DNA of 64,000 bases from Flavobacteriia bacterium (lineage in GTDB: Bacteria > Bacteroidota > Bacteroidia > Flavobacteriales > Flavobacteriaceae), in NCBI GenBank assembly GCA_004293045.1, contig RDXY01000012.1:1-64000 (forward strand). The letters are read 5' to 3'. Numbering within the stretch: position 1 is the stretch's first letter; every line of letters starts with the position of its first letter. A model generated the notes under the pieces. The model was not told the DNA's origin, ran no database searches, and was given only the letters and a program-made list of their open reading frames with translations. A program made the position numbers and the translations under genes. Below are positions 1 through 8,583 of the stretch, piece by piece.

Positions 1-384
1 TAAAAGGGCATTTTTTGCCGCCTGAATATGAAAGGGCATGGATGCTGCCGTTAGTGGAATGTATTTTACACCCGAGGTAGTTCCTGATGTTTTGGCAAAG
101 TATAACGGTTTGCCTTTCCATAAAATATCAGATTCACCAGCTACAACTTTAGCTACATACGATTTCAACTGTTCGTAATCTCGGACAGGCACTTGCTTGG
201 CAAAATCTTCAAATGTTTTGATCTTTGAAAAGTGATGCTCTTTTCCAAATTGCGTGTTTTTTGCTTGTTGTAATAAAGATTGAAATACTTTTTGTTGAGT
301 AACAACGGGAGAATTAGCCCATTTTTGAGTTTGTTTGTGCGAATGTCTGGCGAGTATTTTTGCTGCAACTGCTTTTATGGACAT
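1..384 (-). CDS. GH3-family acyl-adenylating protein, 5' part only
   Basis: The first 128 codons are present; the rest lies beyond the left edge. The ATG on the minus strand is at 384, and the frame runs open to base 1. The reading MSIKAVAAKILARHSHKQ, followed by an SGTTSG motif at residues 100-105, matches the N-terminus of the GH3 (auxin-responsive-promoter) family. SGTTSG is the ATP/AMP-binding loop of this adenylating superfamily. Bacterial members occur widely in Bacteroidota and their substrate is not established, so none is named here. The gene starts 12 bases after the stop of the small membrane protein gene upstream, so the two probably share a transcript. Confidence 0.85.
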   Translation of the reverse strand, partial: MSIKAVAAKILARHSHKQTQKWANSPVVTQQKVFQSLLQQAKNTQFGKEHHFSKIKTFEDFAKQVPVRDYEQLKSYVAKVVAGESDILWKGKPLYFAKTSGTTSGVKYIPLTAASMPFHIQAAKNALL

Positions 385-395
385 AGTAGTCGGTT

Positions 396-872
396 TTATT
401 TTTTTGCTTTTTGTTCAAGTTGATTTACTTCTTTTCTAAGACGTAACTCTTTTTCAGAAAGGGTAACATCCATTATTTTTGTTGCGTTTTCAGCAACTTT
501 TATAGAATCTTTATTAAGTTTTGCAAATTCTAAATCTCCTTTTAATACCGCTTTTACAGCCTGAATGTAGGCGTTATTTTCTTTTGTAACTTTTAATAAA
601 GAATCGGATTTAATTGTTAATGCCGCGGCTTGTTTTTTTAATTCTGTAGAAGCGTAACCCGGAATATACTCCCGCAAAGGCGTAAAAGCAATAATAAACG
701 TGGTGACAAAAATAATTAAAATAGCGCTTAAAGAAGACGCAACAAACACATTCATTAACGTTAATTTTAAGGAAAATGATTCTTCTAAGGTGTCTTCATT
801 ATAAATTATGAGACGCCTTTTGCTTACTAATTTTTGCTTTAACGCTTGAAGTTTTAATCTTTTTTGAGACAT
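396..872 (-). CDS. small single-pass membrane protein with coiled-coil C-terminus
   Basis: A 158-residue protein: basic N-terminus, one hydrophobic segment around residues 42-63, then a Lys/Glu-rich probable coiled coil to the end. The frame opens upstream at 902, but I chose the ATG at 872 because a TATATTTG promoter element lies at 889-896, between the two possible starts. The stretch NEDTLEESFSLKLT, the membrane segment and LREYIPGY resemble, from memory, the membrane-anchor half of flavobacterial M23 peptidases; no peptidase domain is present here. The function is unknown. A periplasmic or scaffolding role is only a guess. It is divergent from tatA and co-directional with the GH3 gene. 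Confidence 0.75.
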   Translation of the reverse strand: MSQKRLKLQALKQKLVSKRRLIIYNEDTLEESFSLKLTLMNVFVASSLSAILIIFVTTFIIAFTPLREYIPGYASTELKKQAAALTIKSDSLLKVTKENNAYIQAVKAVLKGDLEFAKLNKDSIKVAENATKIMDVTLSEKELRLRKEVNQLEQKAKK

Positions 873-888
873 CTCTCTTGATTTTATA

Positions 889-896
889 CAAATATA
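889..896 (-). promoter_or_regulatory. Bacteroidota -7 element (TATATTTG) for the small membrane protein
   Basis: The minus strand reads TATATTTG, an exact match to TAnnTTTG, 16 bases before the ATG at 872. I see no clear -33 TTTG. It decides the start codon of the downstream gene. Confidence 0.5.
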
Positions 897-952
897 ATAC
901 AATTAGCCCATGTGCCAATTAGTAAATGTATCAATAAAAAAGAATAATTTTA

Positions 953-981
953 TTTGTGTTTTAATTTTTTATGTACCTTTG
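953..981 (+). promoter_or_regulatory. promoter of tatA
   Basis: TTTG at 953-956, a 17-base spacer and TACCTTTG at 974-981 form a Bacteroidota primary-sigma promoter. Transcription would start near 987, about 20 bases before the tatA ATG at 1007. This rules out the upstream in-frame ATG at 971. Confidence 0.6.
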
Positions 982-1006
982 TGGTATAAATTTAAAATTA
1001 AAAAAA

Positions 1007-1210
1007 ATGAATTCTTTATATATAACTTTAGGAGCCATAGGTGGATCAGAGTGGATTATTATTATTGCTGTTGTTGTTTTGTTTTTTGGAGGTAAAAAAA
1101 TTCCAGAATTAATGAAAGGACTTGGTGGTGGTATCAAAGAATTTAAAAAAGCCGCAAAAGGTGAAGATGAAGCTCCGGTTGTTAAAAAAGAAGAAGAAAC
1201 AAAAGAATAA
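1007..1210 (+). CDS. tatA: twin-arginine translocase subunit TatA/TatE
   Basis: The protein has 67 residues. TatA polymerises to form the pore that moves folded proteins across the inner membrane with TatC. The short N-terminus is followed by a membrane helix (about residues 11-25, [13 protein letters not shown]), the [14 protein letters not shown] hinge, the amphipathic helix ([13 protein letters not shown]) and a charged acidic/lysine tail, all standard for TatA. An upstream ATG at 971 is in frame but lies just before the TACCTTTG promoter element, so 1007 is the start. No tatC is visible in this window. Confidence 0.93.
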   Translation: MNSLYITLGAIGGSEWIIIIAVVVLFFGGKKIPELMKGLGGGIKEFKKAAKGEDEAPVVKKEEETKE

Positions 1211-1233
1211 ATTTTTTAAAATTCCAATAAAAA

Positions 1234-1292
1234 AATTCCAAATTCCAAATTCCAAATTCCAAATTTTAAAACTTGGGATTTGGAATTTTTTG
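1234..1292. terminator. bidirectional terminator built on AATTCCA repeats
   Basis: Four tandem AATTCCA units occupy 1234-1261. They are followed by a short loop and the complementary arm GGGATTTGGAATTTTT (1275-1290). The hairpin sits between the convergent tatA and tex genes and has a T run on the plus side and an A run on the other, so it can serve both. Confidence 0.6.
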
Positions 1293-1297
1293 GTTTT

Positions 1298-3430
1298 TTA
1301 CAATATCATCGTTAACTGAATGCGCTTTCTGGCTTCATCTACCTCAACGACTTTTACTTGCACGTGTTGGTGTAGTTTTACGACTTCGTTTACATCCGAA
1401 ACAAAACCTGCTTTTAGTTGTGAAATATGCACCAAACCACTTTCTTTTGTTCCAATATCCACAAAACAACCAAAAGCGGTAATATTATTTACTATTCCGG
1501 GTAAAATCATTCCTGTTTTTAAATCTTTTATTGTTCGAACATTTGGGTCAAATTCGAAAACTTTAGCGGCTTTTCTTGGGTCTAAACCTGGTTTTTCTAA
1601 TTCTTTTAAAACGTCTTTTAGCGTTAAAATTCCAATTTCTGAAGTAATATAATTTTCAGGAGAAATCTGTGTGATTTTTTCTTTGTTCGCAACCAATTCG
1701 TTTGTTTTTACACCTATATCTTTAGCCATTTTTTCAACAATTGCATACGCTTCTGGATGCACTGCTGAATTATCTAACGGGTTTTTTCCGTCTTTAATTC
1801 TGATAAACGCCGCCGCTTGTTGGTATGCTTTTTCGCCCAAACGAGGGACTTTTTTTAGTTGTTTTCTGTCTTCAAAAGGACCATTTTCAGAACGATAGGC
1901 GACAATGTTTTCTGCCATTTTTTCTCCAATTCCAGACACATAGCTCAACAACGACTTACTAGCTGTGTTTACATTAATTCCAACTGCATTTACGCAACTC
2001 ATTACCACTGCGTCCAATTGCTCTTTTAATTTGTTTTGATCGACATCATGTTGGTATTGGCCCACTCCAATGGATTTTGGGTCTATTTTTACCAATTCTG
2101 CTAACGGATCGCTAAGCCTTCTTCCAATAGAAACCGAACCACGAACCGTTACATCATAATTTGGAAACTCATCACGAGCAATTTTACTTGCCGAATACAC
2201 AGATGCACCAGCTTCGGAAACCACAAAAACCTGAACGGGTTTATCAAAAGCAATTTTTTTAATAAAAAATTCGGTTTCGCGAGATGCCGTTCCGTTTCCG
2301 ATAGAAATCGCTTCAATATTATACGCATTTACCATAGATCGAATTTTTTTCATCGCCATAGCACTATCGTTTTGTGGTGCGTGCGGATAAACCGTTTCGT
2401 TATTTAATAAATCGCCTTTTTCATCCAAACAAACTAATTTACAACCACTTCTATAACCTGGGTCAATGGCTAAAATACGTTTTTCACCCAGTGGCGGCGC
2501 CAATAACAATTGACGTAAATTTTCTGCAAAAACAGCAATGGCTTTTATATCGGCTTTGGTTTTGGCTTCTTGCAACGTTTCGTTTGAAATAGCGGGTTCT
2601 AATAATCTTTTATAACTGTCTTTTATCGCTTTTTCAATATGTTCGGCGCTTTCGTTATTGGTTTTAATTAAATTGTCTTCCATAAAACGAATCACTTCGC
2701 TTTTGTCTTCATCATTTAATCCTACATTCAACTTAATAAATCCTTCGGCTTCAGCACGTAACATGGCCAATAATCGATGAGATGGGGCTTTGGTAATGTT
2801 TTCAGACCAATCAAAATATTGGGAAAATTTTTGAGCCGCTTCGTCTTCTTTTTTTGTTTTTACTACTTTAGTCGTAATTTCAGCTTTACGAAGAAAGGTG
2901 CTTCGTAACGATTTTCGAATGAAAATATTTTCATTTATCCATTCGGCAATTATATCACGAGCGCCTTGAAGGGCTTCGTCTTCGTTAGTTATTTTTTCGT
3001 TCAAATATTTTGAAGCTAAAAACTCAATGTCCTCATTTTTTTGAGACATTATTATTTTTGCTAAGGGTTCCAATCCGTTTTCACGGGCGGTGTCTGCTTT
3101 AGTTTTTTTCTTCTTTTTATATGGCAAATAGAAATCTTCGATTTCTTGTAAATCAAAACTGTTTTCTATTTTCAATTTCAATTCTGGCGTAAGCGCATTT
3201 TGCTCTTCAATCGATTTTAAGATGCTTTCTTTTCGTTTTACAATTTCAATAAATTGTTTATTTAATTTTGAAATGGTTTCAATTTGCACCTCATCTAAAT
3301 TTCCAGTTTGGTCTTTTCTATAACGAGAAATAAAGGGAATAGTACAATCTTCCGAAAGTAATTGTATTGTAGCTTCAATGCTTTTTACAGCAATGTTGGT
3401 TTGGTTTTGTATGAATTGAATTGTGGTCAT
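1298..3430 (-). CDS. tex: Tex-like transcription accessory protein, S1 RNA-binding
   Basis: The protein has 710 residues, slightly shorter than the roughly 770-residue Proteobacterial Tex. Domains in order: helical Tex N-terminus (1-about 310), YqgF-like RNase H fold starting near residue 317 (RILAIDPGYRSGCK), helix-hairpin-helix pair near 480-560 (VSGIGEKMAENIV and KVPRLGEKAYQQ), and a C-terminal S1 domain from about 642 (GMILPGIVNNITAFGCFVDIG). Tex proteins bind nucleic acids and affect transcription in several bacteria; the molecular activity is still unclear. It stands alone, convergent with tatA. The start ATG at 3430 is the first in frame. Confidence 0.93.
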   Translation of the reverse strand: MTTIQFIQNQTNIAVKSIEATIQLLSEDCTIPFISRYRKDQTGNLDEVQIETISKLNKQFIEIVKRKESILKSIEEQNALTPELKLKIENSFDLQEIEDFYLPYKKKKKTKADTARENGLEPLAKIIMSQKNEDIEFLASKYLNEKITNEDEALQGARDIIAEWINENIFIRKSLRSTFLRKAEITTKVVKTKKEDEAAQKFSQYFDWSENITKAPSHRLLAMLRAEAEGFIKLNVGLNDEDKSEVIRFMEDNLIKTNNESAEHIEKAIKDSYKRLLEPAISNETLQEAKTKADIKAIAVFAENLRQLLLAPPLGEKRILAIDPGYRSGCKLVCLDEKGDLLNNETVYPHAPQNDSAMAMKKIRSMVNAYNIEAISIGNGTASRETEFFIKKIAFDKPVQVFVVSEAGASVYSASKIARDEFPNYDVTVRGSVSIGRRLSDPLAELVKIDPKSIGVGQYQHDVDQNKLKEQLDAVVMSCVNAVGINVNTASKSLLSYVSGIGEKMAENIVAYRSENGPFEDRKQLKKVPRLGEKAYQQAAAFIRIKDGKNPLDNSAVHPEAYAIVEKMAKDIGVKTNELVANKEKITQISPENYITSEIGILTLKDVLKELEKPGLDPRKAAKVFEFDPNVRTIKDLKTGMILPGIVNNITAFGCFVDIGTKESGLVHISQLKAGFVSDVNEVVKLHQHVQVKVVEVDEARKRIQLTMIL

Positions 3431-3453
3431 TGTGAAAAACTAATATAAAATAT

Positions 3454-3480
3454 AAATTCCGCCAATAGCTGACGGAATTT
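3454..3480 (-). terminator. hairpin downstream of rpiB
   Basis: AAATTCCG at 3454-3461 and CGGAATTT at 3473-3480 pair perfectly around an 11-base loop, 22 bases past the rpiB stop. A/T-rich sequence follows on the minus strand. It probably ends the rpiB transcript before tex. Confidence 0.5.
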
Positions 3481-3502
3481 GAAAAGTAATGTTTAAAAAA
3501 TA

Positions 3503-3934
3503 TTATTTACACGCAATTTTATTTACTCTATTCGCGTGTCTTCCGCCTTCAAATTTTGTATTTAAGAAAGTTGTAACCATTTCAACCGCTTGTTGAATAG
3601 AAGTGTAACGAGCCGGAATAGAAATAATATTTGCATCATTGTGTTGACGCGCTAATGCGGCAATTTCTTTCGTCCAACATAAAGCGGCACGAATATCTTG
3701 ATGTTTATTTACTGTCATAGCAATTCCGTTTCCAGAGCCACAAATAACAATTCCAAAATCTGCTTTTTTACTTTCCACATCATACGCAACGGCATGACCA
3801 AAATCTGGATAGTCAACACTCTCAAAAGTATCGGTTCCGTGGTTAATAACTTGATGGTTGTTGCTTTCTAAAAAGTTAACTATTGCTGTTTTGTAGTCTG
3901 GACCCGCGTGGTCGTTACCTATTGAGATTGTCAT
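3503..3934 (-). CDS. rpiB: ribose-5-phosphate isomerase B
   Basis: This 143-residue enzyme interconverts ribose 5-phosphate and ribulose 5-phosphate in the non-oxidative pentose phosphate pathway. The N-terminus MTISIGNDHAGPDYK, the catalytic-loop cysteine in VICGSGNGIAM and the C-terminal EGGRHANRVNKI are characteristic of the LacAB/RpiB family. The frame extends to 3988, but the first 18 residues of that form do not fit the family, and a TATTTTTG element lies at 3966-3973; the ATG at 3934 is therefore the start. It is divergent from rnr across a long gene-free region. Confidence 0.95.
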   Translation of the reverse strand: MTISIGNDHAGPDYKTAIVNFLESNNHQVINHGTDTFESVDYPDFGHAVAYDVESKKADFGIVICGSGNGIAMTVNKHQDIRAALCWTKEIAALARQHNDANIISIPARYTSIQQAVEMVTTFLNTKFEGGRHANRVNKIACK

Positions 3935-3965
3935 AATTGTGTGTTGTGATGTTAATATTGTTTTA

Positions 3966-3973
3966 CAAAAATA
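3966..3973 (-). promoter_or_regulatory. -7 element (TATTTTTG) of rpiB
   Basis: The minus strand reads TATTTTTG, matching TAnnTTTG, 31 bases before the rpiB ATG. It is a plausible promoter and excludes the longer open frame as the true start. Confidence 0.45.
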
Positions 3974-3988
3974 ATCAATATGTAGCAT

Positions 3989-4774
3989 AACATAAAGTAA
4001 ATTTGTAAATATTATTACTTCAAAAATAGTGTGTTTTTATAAATACTAAGCTAAAAAAAGGCATTGTTAATACTTTATGATAAGGAGTTGATAATCAGTT
4101 AATGTTAATTTAACATTACGTGTTAATAACTAAAGATAGAAAATAATAAGTTTTTTACTGGTGTGAAATTAAAATTTGTAATGCAAATCTTAAATTTAAA
4201 ATCAAAATTTAGTTATTACATTTTATTGTTTTTTTATGAATAGTTTTTACGTGGTTATTAACAAAAATCAAAAATTTAGTTATATACAAAACAAACGTAG
4301 ATTAAGATTTTAACAAGTGTTGATAAGATTTATATTAAATATAAAATTTCGTTGTAAAAGAAGTTATTAGCAAAAATTATTGTTGTTTATTAAGTTGTAT
4401 AACTTACAATAAGTTTATAAAACAACATATAAAAATAAATTTATACTACATATTAACACGCTATAATAACCATCAATAATTTAAATTTAATTAAAATCTT
4501 TTTTTATTGTTTTTAATATATGTTGAAAACTTTTAAAAAGAGAAACGATTTAAAAAAATAGATTATTGACTTTTAAAAATAATTTATTAAGTAAAATTTT
4601 ATAAAAACAGCTATGTTTATACTATTGTAAAGTGAAACGACTTTACTATTTTATAAAAAATATGTTTTTATGTGTTGAAAAGAAAATATTTATTCTTTTA
4701 TTAATCTATAATATTTAATCTTTTCTCAAAATCTAAATACTTCTTTGTACTTTTATCGATATTAAGAATGATAT
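3989..4774. other. gene-free A+T-rich block, candidate replication origin
   Basis: No coding frame is credible in this region of nearly 800 bases. It is extremely A+T-rich; the stretch 4381-4440, for example, has 9 G/C in 60 bases. It holds nonamers of the form TTATNAACA or its complement: 4121-4129 (TGTTAATAA), 4255-4263 (TTATTAACA) and 4318-4326 (TGTTGATAA). One-mismatch versions lie at 4065-4073, 4086-4094, 4364-4372, 4450-4458, 4521-4529 and 4673-4681. These resemble DnaA boxes (TTATCCACA-type). Genes to the left run mainly leftward and the next gene runs rightward. Origin function is an inference; the same features could be an unusually long divergent promoter region. Confidence 0.4.
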
Positions 4775-6952
4775 ATGAAAAAGAATTTCAGAAAAATGAC
4801 AAAAAAAGCCAAAGATTTTTCGGCTCACGTATATAAAATACTATCGAAAGAACCAAATAAAGCCTTTAATTACAAACAAATAGCTGCAATAATTGAAGTA
4901 AATGATACACAAAGTAGAAATGAAATTATTAAAGAATTAAAAATTTTAGAAAAAGCCGGAAAAATTGAAGAAACCGAACGTGGTAAATACAAAATAATAT
5001 CTAAAGCAGAATATTACGAAGGAACTGTAGACATGACGTCTCGTAAATCGGGATATTTTGTTTGTTCTGAATTAGAAGAGGATGTATATATTCCGTTTAT
5101 TAATTTAAACCACGCGTTAGATGGTGATAAAGTGAAATGTTATATTTATAATAGAAGAAGTAGTAGAAAACCAGAAGCAGAAGTTTTAGAAATTTTAGAA
5201 AGGGCGAAAACAGAATTTGTTGGAGTTATTGATATTCAGAAAAATTTTGGATTTGTAACTACAACCAATGCTAAAATGTATACCGATATTTTTATTCCTA
5301 AAAATGAAATAGCTACTGCAGAACATGGTGATGTTGTATTAGTTTCTATGGTAGATTGGCCAAAAAAAGCGGATTCCCCATTTGGAAAAGTAATTAAAGT
5401 ATTAGGAAAACCTGGAGAACACAATACAGAAATTCACGCCATTTTAGCAGAATATGGTTTACCAAACGATTTTCCAATTGAAGTGGAAGCGTATGCCAAT
5501 CAAATAGATACCTCAATTACAGAAGAAGAAATTGCAAAACGTAGAGATATGCGAAATATTTTAACGTTTACAATTGATCCAAAAGATGCTAAAGATTTTG
5601 ATGATGCTTTATCATTCCAAGTTTTACCTAATGGAAATTATGAAATTGGGGTTCATATTGCCGATGTATCTCATTATTTACAAGAAGGTACTATTTTAGA
5701 TGAAGAAGCTTATAATAGAGCTACTTCAGTATATTTAGTAGATCGAGTGGTTCCTATGTTACCCGAAGTATTATCAAATTTTGCTTGTTCTTTAAGACCA
5801 AATGAAGAAAAATATACATTTTCAGCTATTTTTCAATTAAATAATAAAGCGGAAGTTCTGGATTCTTGGTTTGGAAGAACGGTAATTTATTCCGATCAAC
5901 GATTTTCGTATGAAGAAGCACAAGAAATTATTGAAAGTAAATCAGATGTAATTCCAGCTCATATTTCATTGACTGGAAAGGAATATCACGCACCAAAACC
6001 AATTGTAGAAGCCACTATAAAAATGGACGAATTAGCAAAATTTCTTCGTAGAAAAAGAATGAATGCAGGTGCTATTTCTTTTGATAAAGTAGAAGTAAAA
6101 TTCAATTTAAACGAAAATGCAGAACCTGTTGGTGTATATTTCAAACAAAGTAAAGATGCCAATCATTTAATTGAAGAATTTATGTTATTAGCCAATAGAA
6201 AAGTGGCTGAATTTATCGGAAAACAAAAGAAAACGTTTATATATAGGATTCACGATGAACCAAATGAAGATAAATTATTTGGTTTACAAAATGTAATTTC
6301 TAAATTCGGTTATAATTTAAATTTAAAATCGAAACAAGATATTTCTACTTCTTTAAATAAATTATTAGAAGACGTTCAAGGAAAAAAAGAACAAAATATG
6401 GTGGACACTCTTACGATTCGTTGTATGAGTAAAGCTGCTTATTCAACACATAATATTGGACATTATGGCTTAGCGTTCGATTATTATTCGCATTTTACTT
6501 CGCCAATTCGTCGTTATCCTGATGTGATGGCACACCGTTTGCTACAATTTTATTTAGATGGAGGAAAAAGTGTTAGTGAAGAAGTTTTTGAAGAAAAATG
6601 TATGCATTCGTCCGATAGAGAAAATTTAGCGGCTAAAGCGGAAAGAGATTCTGTAAAATATATGCAAGTAAAATACATGCAAGACCATAAAGATCAAGAG
6701 TTTTTAGGTGTAGTTTCTGGCGTTACCGAATGGGGAATTTATGTAGAAATTATTGAAAATAAATGTGAAGGAATGGTGCGTATCAGAGAAATTAAAGATG
6801 ATTATTACACATTTGATGACAAACAATATGCTTTAGTAGGTGAAGTTTCTAAAAATATTATACAATTAGGAGACGAAGTATACGTTAAAGTAAAAAATGC
6901 CGATTTAGTAAAAAAACAATTGGATTTTCATTTTGTGAGAGAAAATAAATAA
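4775..6952 (+). CDS. rnr: ribonuclease R (RNB family 3'-5' exoribonuclease)
   Basis: The protein has 725 residues. RNase R degrades structured RNA from the 3' end and takes part in RNA quality control. A winged-helix-like N-terminus (about 15-70) is followed by cold-shock-type OB folds, then the RNB catalytic domain beginning near residue 268 with the metal-binding aspartates in DPKDAKDFDDAL, and a C-terminal S1 domain (from about 645, FLGVVSGVTEWGIYVEI). HYGLAFDYYSHFTSPIRRYPD is the usual RNB core motif. An alternative ATG lies 21 bases downstream at 4796 (MTKKAKDF). The putative secreted DUF2807 protein follows after 31 bases. Confidence 0.95.
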   Translation: MKKNFRKMTKKAKDFSAHVYKILSKEPNKAFNYKQIAAIIEVNDTQSRNEIIKELKILEKAGKIEETERGKYKIISKAEYYEGTVDMTSRKSGYFVCSELEEDVYIPFINLNHALDGDKVKCYIYNRRSSRKPEAEVLEILERAKTEFVGVIDIQKNFGFVTTTNAKMYTDIFIPKNEIATAEHGDVVLVSMVDWPKKADSPFGKVIKVLGKPGEHNTEIHAILAEYGLPNDFPIEVEAYANQIDTSITEEEIAKRRDMRNILTFTIDPKDAKDFDDALSFQVLPNGNYEIGVHIADVSHYLQEGTILDEEAYNRATSVYLVDRVVPMLPEVLSNFACSLRPNEEKYTFSAIFQLNNKAEVLDSWFGRTVIYSDQRFSYEEAQEIIESKSDVIPAHISLTGKEYHAPKPIVEATIKMDELAKFLRRKRMNAGAISFDKVEVKFNLNENAEPVGVYFKQSKDANHLIEEFMLLANRKVAEFIGKQKKTFIYRIHDEPNEDKLFGLQNVISKFGYNLNLKSKQDISTSLNKLLEDVQGKKEQNMVDTLTIRCMSKAAYSTHNIGHYGLAFDYYSHFTSPIRRYPDVMAHRLLQFYLDGGKSVSEEVFEEKCMHSSDRENLAAKAERDSVKYMQVKYMQDHKDQEFLGVVSGVTEWGIYVEIIENKCEGMVRIREIKDDYYTFDDKQYALVGEVSKNIIQLGDEVYVKVKNADLVKKQLDFHFVRENK

Positions 6953-6983
6953 AAATGTTTATTATATTTAATAAAATTAAAAC

Positions 6984-7652
6984 ATGAAAAAAATCATTTA
7001 TTCCTTATTCTTTTTAAGCTCTTTAGCTTTTGCTCAAGTCGAAAAATCGGTTGGTGATTTTACTAAAGTAACCTCTTTTGATAAAATAGATGTGTTACTA
7101 CTTTCAGGTACTGAAAATAAAGTAATTTTAAATGGTACTAATTCTGAAGAAGTAGAATTAATAAACAATAATGGTGAATTAAAAATTAGAATGTCATTAA
7201 CAAAAATGCTAAGTGGTGACGCTATTTCAGCAACCGTTTATTATAAAAAATTAAATGCTTTAGAAGCTAATGAAGGCAGTAGAATTTCTTGTGAAACAGA
7301 AATAAAAGCCATTGGTTTTGATATTATTACTAAAGAAGGCGCAGAAATTGTTTTACAAAATCTTATTTCCGATAAATTAAAAGTTCGTGGTAGTGCAGGA
7401 AGTATAGTTACTATAAAAGGAACGGTAAAAAACCAGGATATTTTAGCTAATTCTGGCGCTAAATATGACGGACAAGATTGTGTAACCCAACAAACTACAG
7501 TAACAGTTAATGCTGGCGGAATAGCTAATGTAAATGTTTCTGATATAGTGGATGCTAAAACCCGAGCAGGCGGAACAATTACTATTTACGGCAATCCAAA
7601 ACAAATAAATCAAAAATCAGTTGCTGGCGGAAAAATTATTCAAGCCAAATAA
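6984..7652 (+). CDS. secreted DUF2807 (head GIN domain) protein
   Basis: The protein has 222 residues. A signal peptide (MKKIIYSLFFLSSLAFA, cleavage before Q) leads into a repetitive beta-rich domain of the DUF2807/GIN type. It has short strands such as VGDFTKVTSFDKIDVLLLSG at the start and repeated AGG/GSA turns later (AGSIVTI, SGAKYDG, AGGIANV, AGGTITI, AGGKII). The family forms a right-handed beta-helix in the periplasm or outer membrane of Bacteroidota. The function is not known. It follows rnr by 31 bases and may be co-transcribed with it. Confidence 0.85.
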   Translation: MKKIIYSLFFLSSLAFAQVEKSVGDFTKVTSFDKIDVLLLSGTENKVILNGTNSEEVELINNNGELKIRMSLTKMLSGDAISATVYYKKLNALEANEGSRISCETEIKAIGFDIITKEGAEIVLQNLISDKLKVRGSAGSIVTIKGTVKNQDILANSGAKYDGQDCVTQQTTVTVNAGGIANVNVSDIVDAKTRAGGTITIYGNPKQINQKSVAGGKIIQAK

Positions 7653-7725
7653 AATTTACCTTCAAGTTTTTTTATAACTTTAAAAATTAGTAGTTTTACA
7701 TTTAAGTGCATTAGTTTAATATACC

Positions 7726-7761
7726 TTTTAAACTTATAAACTTTTTTAAACTTATAAACTT
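7726..7761. repeat. perfect 18-bp tandem duplication before the LysE gene
   Basis: TTTTAAACTTATAAACTT occurs at 7726-7743 and again, directly abutting, at 7744-7761. The second copy ends 4 bases before the ATG at 7766, so the repeat makes up the immediate 5' leader. Confidence 0.9.
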
Positions 7762-7765
7762 ATTA

Positions 7766-8452
7766 ATGATTCACGATATATTATTAGCCATTCCTTGGGC
7801 ATTTTTGTTAGCTATTTCTATTGGTCCTGGTTTTTTTATGTTATTAGAAACCAGTATTACCAAAGGATTTAAAGCGGCTTTTACTTTAGACTTAGGAATT
7901 GTTTTTAGTGATATTATTTTTATTTTAATTGCTTATTTTGCCACCAATCAAATTCTATCGCAATTAAAAGACAACCCTGTATTATATATTATTGGCGGAA
8001 TTATTATGTCTGTTTACGGATTGATTTCTTACATCCAATTAAAGAAAAAATTTAACGAAAAAATGGATGATGATGACGAAGAAGATATTCAAAAAAACAA
8101 CTATTTAGGATTGTTTTTTAAAGGTGTTTTTTTAAATATTATTAATATTGGTGTCTTAGGTTTTTGGATGATGATTATTATAACGCACGGTCCAAAATTA
8201 GAAATGAATCCAGTACGTATTTTTGTTTTTTTTACTTCAATTTTAGTGTTTTATTTACTAATTGATATATATAAAATTCTATTAGCCAAGCAATTAAAAC
8301 ATAAATTAACGCCAAATAACATCTATAAAATAAAAAGAATTATTAGTATAGTAATATTAATTTTTGGTGTGTTTTTTATCCTTCAAGGGCTTTTCCCAAA
8401 AAGCAAACAAATTGTAAATAAAAAACTAGGGATAGAGCAAGTTGTGAAGTAA
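7766..8452 (+). CDS. LysE/RhtB-family amino-acid exporter
   Basis: The protein has 228 residues and about six hydrophobic segments. The N-terminal part (AIPWAFLLAISIGPGFFMLLETSITKG) carries the conserved Gly-Pro of the LysE superfamily, and a charged loop (MDDDDEEDIQKNN, about residues 100-112) splits the molecule. LysE/RhtB proteins export amino acids or related small molecules across the inner membrane; the substrate cannot be read from sequence. The start ATG at 7766 follows a tandem repeat. A hairpin copied from the tRNA-Cys terminator lies just downstream and may end this transcript. Confidence 0.85.
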   Translation: MIHDILLAIPWAFLLAISIGPGFFMLLETSITKGFKAAFTLDLGIVFSDIIFILIAYFATNQILSQLKDNPVLYIIGGIIMSVYGLISYIQLKKKFNEKMDDDDEEDIQKNNYLGLFFKGVFLNIINIGVLGFWMMIIITHGPKLEMNPVRIFVFFTSILVFYLLIDIYKILLAKQLKHKLTPNNIYKIKRIISIVILIFGVFFILQGLFPKSKQIVNKKLGIEQVVK

Positions 8453-8468
8453 TTTCATAAATAAATAA

Positions 8469-8513
8469 CTACTTTTTCAAGTAACTCTTTTTGAATTCTC
8501 GCCGGATTCGAAC
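8469..8513. repeat. degenerate copy of the tRNA-Cys 3' end and terminator
   Basis: CTACTTTTTCAAGTAACTCTTT at 8469-8490 is an exact repeat of 8559-8580. It is followed at about 8499-8512 by TCGCCGGATTCGAAC, nearly identical to the T-arm segment of the adjacent tRNA-Cys gene. The rest of the tRNA is missing. It looks like a decayed tandem duplication or the scar of an element that used the tRNA 3' end. Confidence 0.7.
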
Positions 8514-8549
8514 TATAATTTTAATTAATTTTTTCTAAAAATTTACAAA

Positions 8550-8582
8550 AAAAAAGAGCTACTTTTTCAAGTAACTCTTTCA
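8550..8582 (-). terminator. terminator of tRNA-Cys
   Basis: On the minus strand GAGTTACTT and AAGTAGCTC pair around a GAAA-like loop, followed by a run of nine T residues. It lies immediately after the mature tRNA 3' end. Confidence 0.75.
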
Positions 8583-8583
8583 G

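Noticed and set aside
165..368. Open frame of 67 codons on the minus strand
   Set aside because: It overlaps, in a different frame, the GH3 reading that carries the SGTTSG motif; the GH3 frame explains the region.
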